The notes under the pieces are model-generated. The model saw nothing but the letters and a program-made list of their open reading frames with translations, was not told the DNA's origin and did no database searches. Of a DNA stretch of 58,975 bases, positions 43,194 through 52,049 are shown piece after piece. The translations under genes were made by a program, and so were the position numbers. Source of the stretch: Wenzhouxiangella sp. 15190 (lineage in GTDB: Bacteria; Pseudomonadota; Gammaproteobacteria; Xanthomonadales; Wenzhouxiangellaceae). The stretch lies in the NCBI RefSeq assembly GCF_003417465.1, contig NZ_QVMV01000017.1:1-58975 (forward strand), in the 5' to 3' direction. Within the stretch, counting starts at the first letter, position 1. Each line of letters opens with the position of its first letter.

Positions 43194-44600
43194 TCAGTTA
43201 GCCTCGGCCGCACGCCTGGCGGCGGCCTCCACACGGTCGCGGTGGTCGGCGAGTGCATCGCTGAGCCCGACCGGATACGGATTGTCCGCGCGCTCAACGG
43301 CCAGAATCTCTTCCGCCAGCGCACCCAGCCGGCGGCCGGCCCGCTCGCGCGCCCGGTCGGGATCGTCAGCCTCGCGCCGGCGACGCCCGTCGATAACGAA
43401 GGGCTCGAGCAGGGGGCTTCCTTCCAGCGCTTCGTCGCGACGCCCGAGCGTGTCGCCGATCGCCTTGTCGCCATCGTAGCGGCGAAAGATCTGCTTGGCG
43501 CCGGGCAGCGTCGGCTTGCCGCTGGAGAGCTTCATGCGGCCTTCGCCGGCATATTCGACCAGCTTGTAGGCGATATCCAGGTCGGGGGCGTCGGGCGACA
43601 TGCCCATGGCGGTGCCGACGCCGAAACCGTCGATGGGCGCGCCTTCTTCGAGCATGTCGCGGATCTCGAATTCGTCCAGGCCGCCGCTGACGAAGATCGA
43701 AACCTTGTCCAGCCCGGCCTCGTCGAGGATTTCGCGTGACTCGCGGGCCAGCTCGACGAGATCACCCGAGTCAATGCGGATGCCGCTGACCCGGAATTCG
43801 TCGCCCAGCTCCCGGGCCAGTTGAACCACCTTCTTCACACCCGCGATCGTATCGAAGGTGTCGACCAGCAGGACCGTCTCAGGAAACTCGGCGGCGAACT
43901 TGCGAAAGGCGTCCATTTCACTGTCGTGGGCCTGCACGTAGCTGTGCGCCATGGTGCCGGAGATGGGGATGCCGTAGGTCTTGCCGGCGAGGACGTTGGA
44001 GGTTGCCGTCACGCCCGCCACGTGAAAGGCCTTGGCCGCCTTCAGCCCGTTGTCGGCGCCGTGAATCCGGCGCAGCCCGAAATCGAGCACCGGCCGACCA
44101 CGGGCGGATTGGACGATGCGCGCGGCCTTGGTCACCAGCACCGACTGCACGTGCATCTGGTTCATCGCCCAGGTCTCGACGATCTGGGCCTGCGCCACCG
44201 GCGCGGTGACTTCCAGCAGCGGCTCCTGCGGAAACACCGGCGTGCCGTCGGGCAGCGCGTGCACCTCGCCGGTGAACTCGAAGTCCGACAACCATTCCAC
44301 AAACGCATCGGAGAACTTGCCGGTATCGCGCAGGTACTCGAGATCGTCGTCGCCGAATCGCAGGTCGCACAGGAAATCGACGACGTCCTCGATGCCGCAC
44401 GAGAGGATGTAGTTCCGGTTGTCGGGCAGGTTGCGATAGAACAGGCTGAAGGTCGCCGGCTGAGACATGCCCTCGGCGACGTAGGCCTGGGCCATGGTTA
44501 GCTGGTACATGTCGGTGAACAGCGCGGCGCTCGAGCCGCTGATATACGGCTCGCTGGTGTGGTCCGAGTGCACAAGTCCTACCCGTTTCGGATTCGCCAT
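43194..44600 (-). CDS. pncB: Nicotinate phosphoribosyltransferase
   Basis: From Met at 44600 (MANPKRVGLVHSDH) the 468-residue product shows FTDMYQLTMAQAY at the start, FGLRRIHGADNGLKAAKA, GTMAHSYVQAHDSEMDAF and VDTFDTIAGV, GIRIDSGDL, FVSGGLDEFEI, which mark the family. The enzyme makes nicotinate mononucleotide from nicotinate and PRPP in NAD salvage. The length matches the longer NAPRT-type enzyme. An upstream Met at 44687 is unlikely, as its extra codons are not conserved in the family. Co-transcribed with the PyrR-like gene. Confidence 0.93.
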   Translation of the reverse strand: MANPKRVGLVHSDHTSEPYISGSSAALFTDMYQLTMAQAYVAEGMSQPATFSLFYRNLPDNRNYILSCGIEDVVDFLCDLRFGDDDLEYLRDTGKFSDAFVEWLSDFEFTGEVHALPDGTPVFPQEPLLEVTAPVAQAQIVETWAMNQMHVQSVLVTKAARIVQSARGRPVLDFGLRRIHGADNGLKAAKAFHVAGVTATSNVLAGKTYGIPISGTMAHSYVQAHDSEMDAFRKFAAEFPETVLLVDTFDTIAGVKKVVQLARELGDEFRVSGIRIDSGDLVELARESREILDEAGLDKVSIFVSGGLDEFEIRDMLEEGAPIDGFGVGTAMGMSPDAPDLDIAYKLVEYAGEGRMKLSSGKPTLPGAKQIFRRYDGDKAIGDTLGRRDEALEGSPLLEPFVIDGRRRREADDPDRARERAGRRLGALAEEILAVERADNPYPVGLSDALADHRDRVEAAARRAAEAN

Positions 44601-44737
44601 CCATATTAACGCAGCCCGCCCGGCGTCGCCGTCCGGTGCTGATGCATGGGTGATTGCCGGGAATGTGACGACCATCCCCACCCGCAAAACCGGAATCTGC
44701 TAGATTCTGCGGTCCCCCAGTATTCAGGAAGCAATTG

Positions 44738-47191
44738 ATGTCTGCAGTTTCGAAGGTGTTCCAGCCTCTGCTCGCGCTGGCGGTGATCGCCGGCCTTTTC
44801 GGTGCCGCCGTGGCCCAGCCCCCCATCGTGCAGCCCGGCAAGCCGGGCGAGCCCAGCCGCACGATCAATGCCGAGGAGGCGATCGACCTGGCCAGCATCG
44901 GCTACTCGGAGGCCGACGTGACCTTCATGACCGACATGATTCCGCACCATCACCAGGCCCTGGTGATGTCGGACCTGGTGGCCGAGCGCACCGGGCGCAA
45001 CGAGATGACCGAGCTGGCCGAGCGCATCACCGCCTCGCAGAAAGACGAGATCGCCTTCATGCAGGACTGGCTGCGCGATCACGGCGAGGAAGTGCCCGAC
45101 CCGACCGAACACGACGCCATGCACACCCATCACGACATGGCCGGCATGGCCAGCCCCGAGGAAATCGAAGAACTGAAGGCCGCCAGCGGCCCGGACTTCG
45201 ACCGCCTGTTCCTCGAGCTGATGATCGACCACCACCAGGGCGCGATCACCATGGTCGACGAGCTGATCGAGACCACTGGTTCGGCCCAGGACCCGGTGCT
45301 GTACGAGTTCACCACCGACGTCGTCAACGACCAGGAATCCGAGATCGAGCGCATGACCGCCATGCTGGCCGGTTTCTCGCCCGACCCGCGCGTCGGCCTG
45401 GCCGCCGGATTCCGCGACGCCGGCGAGGCGATTTCCAACCTGGAGCTGGTCGCTGCCCTGCCCAAGCCCGACGGCTTCTTCGACCCCGAACATCCCGCCG
45501 GAAGGCCGATTCCGCGTGACGATGAAGACGAGGACGACGAGGACGAGGCGGACGAAGAGGAAGCCGACGATCAGGAAGGCGAAGCGGCCGAAGATGAAGA
45601 GGGTGGCCGCAAGAACGACGGCAAGCCACGCCCGTCGTTGCTGAGTTTCTCCAACACGGACATGGCCTTCACCGATGATGTGCTGGTGGCCGGCAACTAC
45701 CACGGCTTCAACGTCTACGACATCAGCAGCGAGAAACCCGAACTGATGAGTTCCATCGTCTGTCCCGGCGGGCAGGGTGACGTCTCGATCGCCGGCGACC
45801 TGCTGATCATGTCGGTGCAGGACATGCGTGCCCGGGTCGACTGCGGCCTGATGGGCGTGGCCGGCAAGGTCAGCGAGGACCGCTTCCGGGGCCTGCGTAT
45901 CTTCGATATCTCCGACCTGACCCGACCGGTGCAGGTCGGCAGCGTGCAGACCTGCCGCGGTTCGCACACCCACACCATCGTCTCCGGCGACGGCGAGTCG
46001 GGCTCGCTGATCGTCTACAACTCCGGCACATCCCCGGTGCGCGAGGAAGAGGAAATGGAAGGCTGCGTCGATACCACCCGCTACGGCGACGAGCGCACGG
46101 CGCTGTTCCGCATCGACATCATCGAAATTCCGGTCGAGCGACCGCAGGACGCCCATATCGTCGACAGCCCGGCGGTGTTCGCCGACCCCGAATCCGGCAA
46201 CCTGGCCGGCCTGTGGGCCGGCGGCGACCACGGCGAGGAGACCCAGGAAACCAACGAGACCGACCACTGCCACGACATCACGGTCTTTCCCGAGAAGAAC
46301 CTGGCCGCCGGTGCGTGCTCGGGCAACGGCATCCTGTTCGATATTTCCGATCCGCTGAACCCGCAGCGCATCGACGAGGTTGTCGACCCCGGCTTCGCGT
46401 ACTGGCACTCGGCCACCTTCAACAACGACGGCACCAAGGTGCTGTTCACCGACGAATGGGGCGGCGGCAGCCGGCCGCGCTGCCGCGCTTCCGACCCGCT
46501 CGACTGGGGCGCGGACGCCTTCTACGACATCGTCGACGGCGAGCTGGTCGAAGGCGGCTACTTCAAGATGCCCGCACCGCAGACCCCGGAAGAAAACTGC
46601 GTCGCCCATAACGGCTCGATCATCCCCGTCCCCGGCCGCGACATCTTCGTTCAGGCCTGGTACCAGGGCGGCGTCTCGGTGGTCGACTTCACCGACTCGT
46701 CCAATCCCTACGAGATTGCCTTCTTCGACCGCGGCCCGGTCAATGGCGAGGAACTGACCATGGGCGGCTACTGGTCGACCTACTGGTACGACGGCCGCAT
46801 CTACGGCACCGAGATCGCCCGAGGCGTGGACGTATTCGAACTGGTGCCGAGCGAGCATCTGAGCGAGGACGAGATCGCCGCGGCCAAGGCCGCGCTCGGC
46901 GGCGAGCGGTTCAACCCGCAGACCCAGACCCGCCTGAGCTGGCCCGACACGCCGGTGGTCGCGCGCGCCTATGCCGACCAGCTCGAGCGCAGCGAGATCC
47001 TGCGCGAAGACCATCGTGCGCAGCTCGACGCCGCACTGGCGTCGTTCGAGGCCGACAAGGGCGACGCGCGGGCGCTGGCATCCCTGGCCAGCCTGTTCGG
47101 CGAACAGTCGCACCAGCACGAAGGCACCACCCGCAAGCGCCTGGGTGCCCTGGCCGCCACCCTGCAGGGCATCGCCGAGGCAACGGAGTAA
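44738..47191 (+). CDS. Secreted DUF305 domain fused to an LVIVD-type beta-propeller
   Basis: From the ATG at 44738 (AGGAAG site nearby) the 817-residue product has a signal peptide (cleavage near residue 27, AVAQP). A DUF305 domain (about 40-230) carries two metal-like motifs, MIPHHHQALVMSD (His70-72) and MIDHHQGAITM. An acidic linker follows (DDEDEDDEDEADEEEADD). A large C-terminal beta-propeller of LVIVD-like blades ('YDISS', 'FDISD', 'FDISDPLNP', 'VVDFTDSSNP') and a helical tail complete the protein. DUF305 proteins are periplasmic, often near copper or redox systems; the propeller suggests a surface or binding role. Function is unproven. Confidence 0.85.
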   Translation: MSAVSKVFQPLLALAVIAGLFGAAVAQPPIVQPGKPGEPSRTINAEEAIDLASIGYSEADVTFMTDMIPHHHQALVMSDLVAERTGRNEMTELAERITASQKDEIAFMQDWLRDHGEEVPDPTEHDAMHTHHDMAGMASPEEIEELKAASGPDFDRLFLELMIDHHQGAITMVDELIETTGSAQDPVLYEFTTDVVNDQESEIERMTAMLAGFSPDPRVGLAAGFRDAGEAISNLELVAALPKPDGFFDPEHPAGRPIPRDDEDEDDEDEADEEEADDQEGEAAEDEEGGRKNDGKPRPSLLSFSNTDMAFTDDVLVAGNYHGFNVYDISSEKPELMSSIVCPGGQGDVSIAGDLLIMSVQDMRARVDCGLMGVAGKVSEDRFRGLRIFDISDLTRPVQVGSVQTCRGSHTHTIVSGDGESGSLIVYNSGTSPVREEEEMEGCVDTTRYGDERTALFRIDIIEIPVERPQDAHIVDSPAVFADPESGNLAGLWAGGDHGEETQETNETDHCHDITVFPEKNLAAGACSGNGILFDISDPLNPQRIDEVVDPGFAYWHSATFNNDGTKVLFTDEWGGGSRPRCRASDPLDWGADAFYDIVDGELVEGGYFKMPAPQTPEENCVAHNGSIIPVPGRDIFVQAWYQGGVSVVDFTDSSNPYEIAFFDRGPVNGEELTMGGYWSTYWYDGRIYGTEIARGVDVFELVPSEHLSEDEIAAAKAALGGERFNPQTQTRLSWPDTPVVARAYADQLERSEILREDHRAQLDAALASFEADKGDARALASLASLFGEQSHQHEGTTRKRLGALAATLQGIAEATE

Positions 47192-47196
47192 TCCGC

Positions 47197-47390
47197 CTGT
47201 CGTCCCGGAAGCCGCAAAGCGGCTATCCGGGATTTCGCAGCCATCGGCCGGCTATCAGTCGGGCCGTGCAGATACACAGCGTGCGGAGTCCCGGCTCTTC
47301 GCTGCGCTCCGGCCGGGACGACAAACTCGGTGAAACCCATAACCCTGTCGTCCCGGAAACGGCGGTCAGCCGTTATCCGGGACCTCGCCA
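47197..47390. repeat. REP-like palindromic elements, copy 6 plus a half copy
   Basis: A full element (CTGTCGTCCCGGAAGCCGC...GGCCGGGACGACAAA, 47197-47323) is followed by a left-type half (CTGTCGTCCCGGAAACGGC, 47345-47390). It occupies the gap after the DUF305 fusion gene and the start region of the membrane gene at 47409. Confidence 0.76.
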
Positions 47391-47408
47391 CTGTTGTACA
47401 TTGAGCGG

Positions 47409-48044
47409 ATGGCTCCGTCTCGGCCAATCTTCCGCCAGGCCCCCAGCGTGCCGCTGCCGGCACGCCTGTTCTTTACCCTGTGGATGGCCGCCTGGGTGCC
47501 GGTGGTCATCGCAACCCAGGGACCGCAGAACTTCTGGTGGCTGTGCAACCTGGCCCAGTTCATCGTGTTGTGGTGTGTCTGGCAGCCCCAGCCCCTGCTG
47601 CTGTCGAGCCAGGCCGGCACGGTGGTTCTGGTGGGGCTGGTCTGGACGCTCGACCTGGTCGCCGCGCTGGTGCTGGGAGACAGCCCGACCGGCATCACCA
47701 CCTACATGTTCAATAATGAACTCCCGCTGGCCCTGCGGGCGACCTCCACCTATCACGTCTGGCTGCCGCTGTTCATGCTCTGGCTGTGCCGCCGCGAGCA
47801 GGTCGGCTACGACCGTCGCGGCCCCTGGCTGCAGTGCCTGATCGGTTCGGTGGCGATCGTCGGCGGCTGGTGGCTCGGCGAGCCGGAGCGCAACCTCAAC
47901 TACACGCACGCGCCCTTCGGCATCGAACAGGTGTGGCTGCCCGCGCCGCTGTACGTTGCGGCCTTGTGCCTCGCGACCGCGCTGCTGGTCTACCTGCCCG
48001 GGCACTGGCTGGTGCGAGTCGCCGTCGGCCAGCAGCGGCCCTGA
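47409..48044 (+). CDS. Integral membrane protein, unknown function
   Basis: The 211-residue product has about six hydrophobic segments (LFFTLWMAAWVPVVIATQ, FWWLCNLAQFIVLWCVW, AGTVVLVGLVWTLDLVAALVLG, VWLPLFMLWLC, IGSVAIVGGWWLG, APLYVAALCLATALLVYLPG). The combined pattern with the NNELPLALRATSTYHVWLP loop resembles uncharacterised membrane proteins of this group. The start at 47409 follows a TGAGCGG stretch; an upstream TTG at 47394 is weaker. No motif reveals a function. It is 65 bases before the isoaspartate methyltransferase gene. Confidence 0.75.
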   Translation: MAPSRPIFRQAPSVPLPARLFFTLWMAAWVPVVIATQGPQNFWWLCNLAQFIVLWCVWQPQPLLLSSQAGTVVLVGLVWTLDLVAALVLGDSPTGITTYMFNNELPLALRATSTYHVWLPLFMLWLCRREQVGYDRRGPWLQCLIGSVAIVGGWWLGEPERNLNYTHAPFGIEQVWLPAPLYVAALCLATALLVYLPGHWLVRVAVGQQRP

Positions 48045-48109
48045 CGCAGGCATGCCCGCGCGGCAGCCTTTATGATGAGGTTGTGCCGCAAACGACGGAG
48101 GGCCACGAC

Positions 48110-48865
48110 ATGCGACCGTCTTCCCTGATCACCCTGGCTGCCATCCTGCTGTCTGTGGCTGCAGTCGCGGAGCCACCGCAACCCGAGTTGCTACTCGAAG
48201 GCGGTGGCTCACCGCCCGCCCAGTACCCGGACGAACGCGCCAGTGAGCGCGCGCACATGGTCGACGGCCAGGTCGCCGCCCGCGGCGTCGACAGCGAACG
48301 CGTACTCGAGGCGATGCGCGACGTACCCCGCCACAGGTTCGTACCCGAGGCGCAGAGACGGCAGGCCTACGACGACCGGCCGCTGCCGATCGGCCACGGC
48401 CAGACCATTTCGCAGCCCTACATGGTCGCGTTCATGAGCGAAGAGCTCGACGTCGAGCCGGGCGATCGGGTGCTCGAGGTGGGTACCGGTTCGGGCTACC
48501 AGGCCGCGGTGCTCGCGGCCATGGGCGTGGAAGTGGTCTCCATCGAGATCATCCCCGAGCTGGCCGAATCGGCCGCCGAAAAGCTGGCGTCGCTGGATTT
48601 CGGCAACGTCACCGTGCTGGCCGGCGACGGCTACTACGGCCACGCCGAAGGCGGGCCGTATGACGGCATCATCGTCACCGCCGCGGCCGACCACGTCCCG
48701 CCGCCGCTGGTCGAACAACTCGAACCCGGTGAGCGCATGATCATCCCGGTGGGGCGATCGGGCTGGCAGCAGAACCTGCTGCGGGTGGAGAAACGGCCCG
48801 ACGGCTCGACTCGCTCGCGCAACCTGATGGCCGTTCGCTTCGTGCCCCTGACCGGCGATCACTGA
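48110..48865 (+). CDS. pcm: Protein-L-isoaspartate O-methyltransferase, exported form
   Basis: The 251-residue product begins with a signal peptide (SLITLAAILLSVAAVA). The PIMT domain has AMRDVPRHRFVPEAQRRQAYDDRPLPIGHGQTISQP, VLEVGTGSGYQAAVLA (SAM site) and the closing IIPVGRSGWQQNL. It methylates damaged isoaspartyl residues to start repair. The start at 48110 has a GGAGG site nine bases away. Cytosolic Pcm usually lacks an export signal; a periplasmic form is known in several Gammaproteobacteria but still notable, since SAM is cytosolic. It is eight bases upstream of the GTG start of the next gene. Confidence 0.9.
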   Translation: MRPSSLITLAAILLSVAAVAEPPQPELLLEGGGSPPAQYPDERASERAHMVDGQVAARGVDSERVLEAMRDVPRHRFVPEAQRRQAYDDRPLPIGHGQTISQPYMVAFMSEELDVEPGDRVLEVGTGSGYQAAVLAAMGVEVVSIEIIPELAESAAEKLASLDFGNVTVLAGDGYYGHAEGGPYDGIIVTAAADHVPPPLVEQLEPGERMIIPVGRSGWQQNLLRVEKRPDGSTRSRNLMAVRFVPLTGDH

Positions 48866-48875
48866 CACCCGGCCG

Positions 48876-51224
48876 GTGACCTCGACCGCCACACCCCGGC
48901 CGCTGGACCTGATCGCGCTGGGCGCGGTTTCCGGCGGCCTGCTGGGTTTCGAGGTGATCCTGCTGCGGCTGTTCGAGTTCAGCCACTGGCATCACTTCGC
49001 CGGCCTGTCGATCTCGCTGGCGCTGCTGGGACTGGGCTGCGCCGGGACCGTGCTGGCCCTGCTGGGCAAGCGCGCGCTCGGTGACGGCTGGTTCATCGCC
49101 GGCGTGCTGATCGCGGCGGCCGGCTTCCTGTTCGTGCTCTGGCTCAACTCCCGCATCGCGCTCAGGCCTGTGTTCGCCGCTTCGGATCCGGGCGAGATGC
49201 TGCGCGTACTGGCGGTCGATTTCGCCGCCTTCCTGCCCTTCTTCGGGGCGGGTCTGGCCATCGGCCAGGTCTTCCCCCGCTGGCCGGCACACCCGACCCG
49301 GCTCTACAGCGCCAACCTGCTCGGTTCCGGCCTGGGCTCGGCCGCCGCCAGCGTGCTGCTGGTGTTCTTCGCCCCCGAATCAGCGCTGGCCATGATGGCC
49401 GCCGTGCTCGCCGCCTGCGCCGTGATACTGGGCCTCAACCGCCGGCTGCGTGCGCCGGCGCTGCTCGCCGGAGTGGTGCTGCTCGCAGCCCTGTTCTTCG
49501 TCCATACACCGCCCCAGCCCCGGGTTTCCGACTTCAAGGCGCTGTCGCGGCTGACCGAACTGCCGGGGGCCGAGGTGCGCGCGGTCAAGCCCGGCCTGGC
49601 CGGCCGGCTGAGCGTGATCGCCGCGCCCAGCCTGCGCAATGCGCCCGGGCTGAGCCTGGGCTGGACGCAGCCGGTGGAATCGGGTTCGGCCGCGGTGATC
49701 GGCAGCGACCGCGTCGTGACGCTGCGCGACGACTACACCCGACTGCCCGCGCATGCCGAAGCTTCGCTGGTGAACCTGCCGCTGAACCTGCGACCCGACG
49801 GACGGGTGCTGGCCGTGGGCAGCTCGACCTGGTCGACGCCGGCCTTCGCCGTCGATCGCGACCTGGTGTGGCTCGAACCCGACCGGCGCCTGACGGCCCT
49901 GGCCCGCGAGCGCGGCGCGCGCTTCGAGGCCGTCGGGGACAGTCCCTGGCGCTATCTCGGAAGAAGCGAAGGGCAGTTCTCGCTGATCGCCCTCGACGGC
50001 GCGTTTGCCGGTGGCGACGCCGCCAGCGAGGACTACCTGCTGACCGACGCCGGCCTGGCGCGCGCGCTGGAGCGCCTTTCTTCCGGCGGCCTGCTCTCGG
50101 TGGCCGTCGGCATCGATTACCCGCCGCGCAACGGTCCGCGACTGCTGGCAACCATCGCCGCCGCGCTGGAAAGTCGCGGCGCATCCGATCCCGGAGAACA
50201 CGTCGCCGCCCTGCGCGGCATGCAGTCGATGCTGGTGCTCATCGGCCGCGACCCGATTTCGAACGCCAACATCGAACAAATCGCCGCCTTTTCCGAGCGC
50301 TGGCAGTTCGACCGCGTCTGGTTGCCGGGCATGGATCCGGCCGAGGCCAACCAGTATCACGTCCTGGACGAGGCGGTGTTCCACGAGGCGGCGCGCGCGG
50401 CGTTCACGGCAACGGCCATGCCGCAGGCGGCGCAGTGGTTTACCACGGAACCGGCCACGCTCGAGCGGCCCTACTTCTGGCGCGCCATGCAGTGGCAGCA
50501 ACTGCCGGTCCTGTTCGAGCGTCTCGGCCGCCGCGCGGCCAGCCTGCTCGACTGGACCCTGGTGATGTCGGTGCTGTCGATGGGCCTGGTGACCGTGCTC
50601 GCCGGCGCGCTCATCCTGGTGCCGCTGGGCCGGATGCCGCGCCTGGAAAAGCCGTTCCGCCGGCTGTCGGTCGGCGGCTGGTTCCTGGCACTGGGGCTGG
50701 GCTTCATGCTGGTGGAGATGGCGATCTTCCAGCGCGCCATCCTGTTCCTGGACCGACCGGTGCTGGCCGCCTCGGTCGTGTTCGCGCTGTTCCTCGTCGG
50801 CGCGGGGATCGGCAGCGCGATGCCGCCCAGGCACGACGATCCCAGGCGCGTGTTCGCCGCGCTTGGCATCGGCGCGGCCATCACCCTGGGCATTCTCTGG
50901 CTCGGCGCCGAGTGGCTGCTGGCCCTGCCGCAGGGTGTGCGCATCGTGGCGCTGGGCCTGGTGCTGCTGCCGCTGACCTGGGCCATGGGCCGGCCGCTGC
51001 CGTGGTCGCTGGGCCGGCTGTCGGACCAGCCACGCTGGATGCCCTGGGGCTGGGGCATCAATGCCTTCGCCTCGGTGGCGGCCGCCGCGCTGGCCCCGCT
51101 GCTTTCGGTACACTTCGGCCAGCCGGTGACGGTGACCACGGCGGCGGCCTGCTACGCCGTGGCCGCGCTGATCGCGTTTTCCTGGCAACGCGCCGGCACT
51201 GCAACGGAGCTGAAGGAAAAATGA
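48876..51224 (+). CDS. Membrane spermidine-synthase-like protein with altered SAM loop
   Basis: The 782-residue product, starting at GTG 48876, has about six N-terminal membrane segments, a central Rossmann-like region (about 300-420) and another membrane cluster (about 560-770). The layout matches the SpeE-like membrane family. The strand-1 loop that in spermidine synthases is GGGDG here reads VLAVGSSTWSTPAF, and the acidic end of strand 2 is VWLEPD. So the SAM/dcSAM site looks altered and true aminopropyl transfer is doubtful. The stop overlaps the next ATG as ATGA. Function unknown; possibly a transport or lipid-modifying protein. Confidence 0.8.
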   Translation: MTSTATPRPLDLIALGAVSGGLLGFEVILLRLFEFSHWHHFAGLSISLALLGLGCAGTVLALLGKRALGDGWFIAGVLIAAAGFLFVLWLNSRIALRPVFAASDPGEMLRVLAVDFAAFLPFFGAGLAIGQVFPRWPAHPTRLYSANLLGSGLGSAAASVLLVFFAPESALAMMAAVLAACAVILGLNRRLRAPALLAGVVLLAALFFVHTPPQPRVSDFKALSRLTELPGAEVRAVKPGLAGRLSVIAAPSLRNAPGLSLGWTQPVESGSAAVIGSDRVVTLRDDYTRLPAHAEASLVNLPLNLRPDGRVLAVGSSTWSTPAFAVDRDLVWLEPDRRLTALARERGARFEAVGDSPWRYLGRSEGQFSLIALDGAFAGGDAASEDYLLTDAGLARALERLSSGGLLSVAVGIDYPPRNGPRLLATIAAALESRGASDPGEHVAALRGMQSMLVLIGRDPISNANIEQIAAFSERWQFDRVWLPGMDPAEANQYHVLDEAVFHEAARAAFTATAMPQAAQWFTTEPATLERPYFWRAMQWQQLPVLFERLGRRAASLLDWTLVMSVLSMGLVTVLAGALILVPLGRMPRLEKPFRRLSVGGWFLALGLGFMLVEMAIFQRAILFLDRPVLAASVVFALFLVGAGIGSAMPPRHDDPRRVFAALGIGAAITLGILWLGAEWLLALPQGVRIVALGLVLLPLTWAMGRPLPWSLGRLSDQPRWMPWGWGINAFASVAAAALAPLLSVHFGQPVTVTTAAACYAVAALIAFSWQRAGTATELKEK

Positions 51225-51433
51225 CGGGCAAGCTGTTGATCTATGCGGGGCTCGCCCTGGCCGTGATCGGACTGGTGCTTCACCGGTTTCCGAATGCACT
51301 GTCCTGGTTCGGGCGCCTGCCGGGCGACATCCGCATCGAGACCGAATCCGGCGGGGTGTACATTCCGATCACATCGATGATCATCGTCAGCCTGATACTG
51401 ACCGTGCTCGTCAACCTGCTGTTTCGCAAATGA
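51221..51433 (+). CDS. DUF2905 small membrane protein
   Basis: The 70-residue product MTGKLLIYAGLALAVIGLVL continues HRFPNALSWFGRLPGDIRIE and has a second membrane helix (PITSMIIVSLILTVLVNLLF), a DUF2905 pattern. It overlaps both the SpeE-like stop and the next start by ATGA, so all three are translationally coupled. Confidence 0.88.
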   Translation: MTGKLLIYAGLALAVIGLVLHRFPNALSWFGRLPGDIRIETESGGVYIPITSMIIVSLILTVLVNLLFRK

Positions 51434-51525
51434 AGCGGTTCAAGCGCCGAACCCTGGTCATCATCGCCGTGGTGGTCGCCGTGCTTTTCGTGGTCGGCCG
51501 GGCGATACGACCGCTGGTGGGTTAA
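51430..51525 (+). CDS. 31-residue single-pass membrane peptide
   Basis: The frame begins MKRFKRRTLVIIAVVVAVLF and ends VVGRAIRPLVG: a basic start, one hydrophobic helix and a short tail. ATGA overlap with the DUF2905 stop (51430-51433) supports translation. Its stop overlaps the 3' end of the convergent DUF2784 gene by four bases. Too short for homology judgement. Confidence 0.55.
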   Translation: MKRFKRRTLVIIAVVVAVLFVVGRAIRPLVG

Positions 51526-51968
51526 TCATCGCGACCTGGAGATCGCTCCTGCCGCCTTCTCCTCCGCGGTGGAAAATGCACCCAGCTGACGGCCACCAGC
51601 GTTCCGAACGCGGTATAGATCACCAGGAACGTCGACCACGACAAGTCGAGAAACAGCAGTTCACCCAGCCAGTAACCGATGAAACTCTCGCCGTAATGTT
51701 CCTGCCCGGCCGCCCGACGCAGCTCGCCCTCCCAGACGGTCAGCGGGCAGAGCCGGCCGAGCCAGGTCTGGCCGACGATGTAGGCGATCACCACCAGGTG
51801 GATCCCCCGGAACCAGGGATTGCGCACCCACACCCAGCCGCGCACCCAGCCGACCATTACCGCCACCTGCCCGCCGATGACGAACGCCACGAACAGCGCG
51901 TGGATCACGAGTATTGCATCGGCCAGCAGGCCGGGATACGGAAGGCTGTGGAGAAACTCTCGACTCAT
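51522..51968 (-). CDS. DUF2784 membrane protein
   Basis: The 148-residue product has four hydrophobic segments (LLADAILVIHALFVAFVIGGQVAVMVG, GIHLVVIAYIVGQTWLG, GYWLGELLFLDLSWSTFLVIYTAFG) and LCPLTVWEGELRRAAGQ, the typical DUF2784 stretch. Function is unknown. The Arg-rich tail (PPRRRRRQERSPGRDD) faces the cytosol. Converges with the 31-residue gene. Confidence 0.87.
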   Translation of the reverse strand: MSREFLHSLPYPGLLADAILVIHALFVAFVIGGQVAVMVGWVRGWVWVRNPWFRGIHLVVIAYIVGQTWLGRLCPLTVWEGELRRAAGQEHYGESFIGYWLGELLFLDLSWSTFLVIYTAFGTLVAVSWVHFPPRRRRRQERSPGRDD

Positions 51969-52049
51969 GGCTTCATCCTAGCCTCCTCTCCTTGACGTTT
52001 CATTCACGCTCCCCCACTTGTAGAAGCAGACCCGGAATCTCCCCGCACC

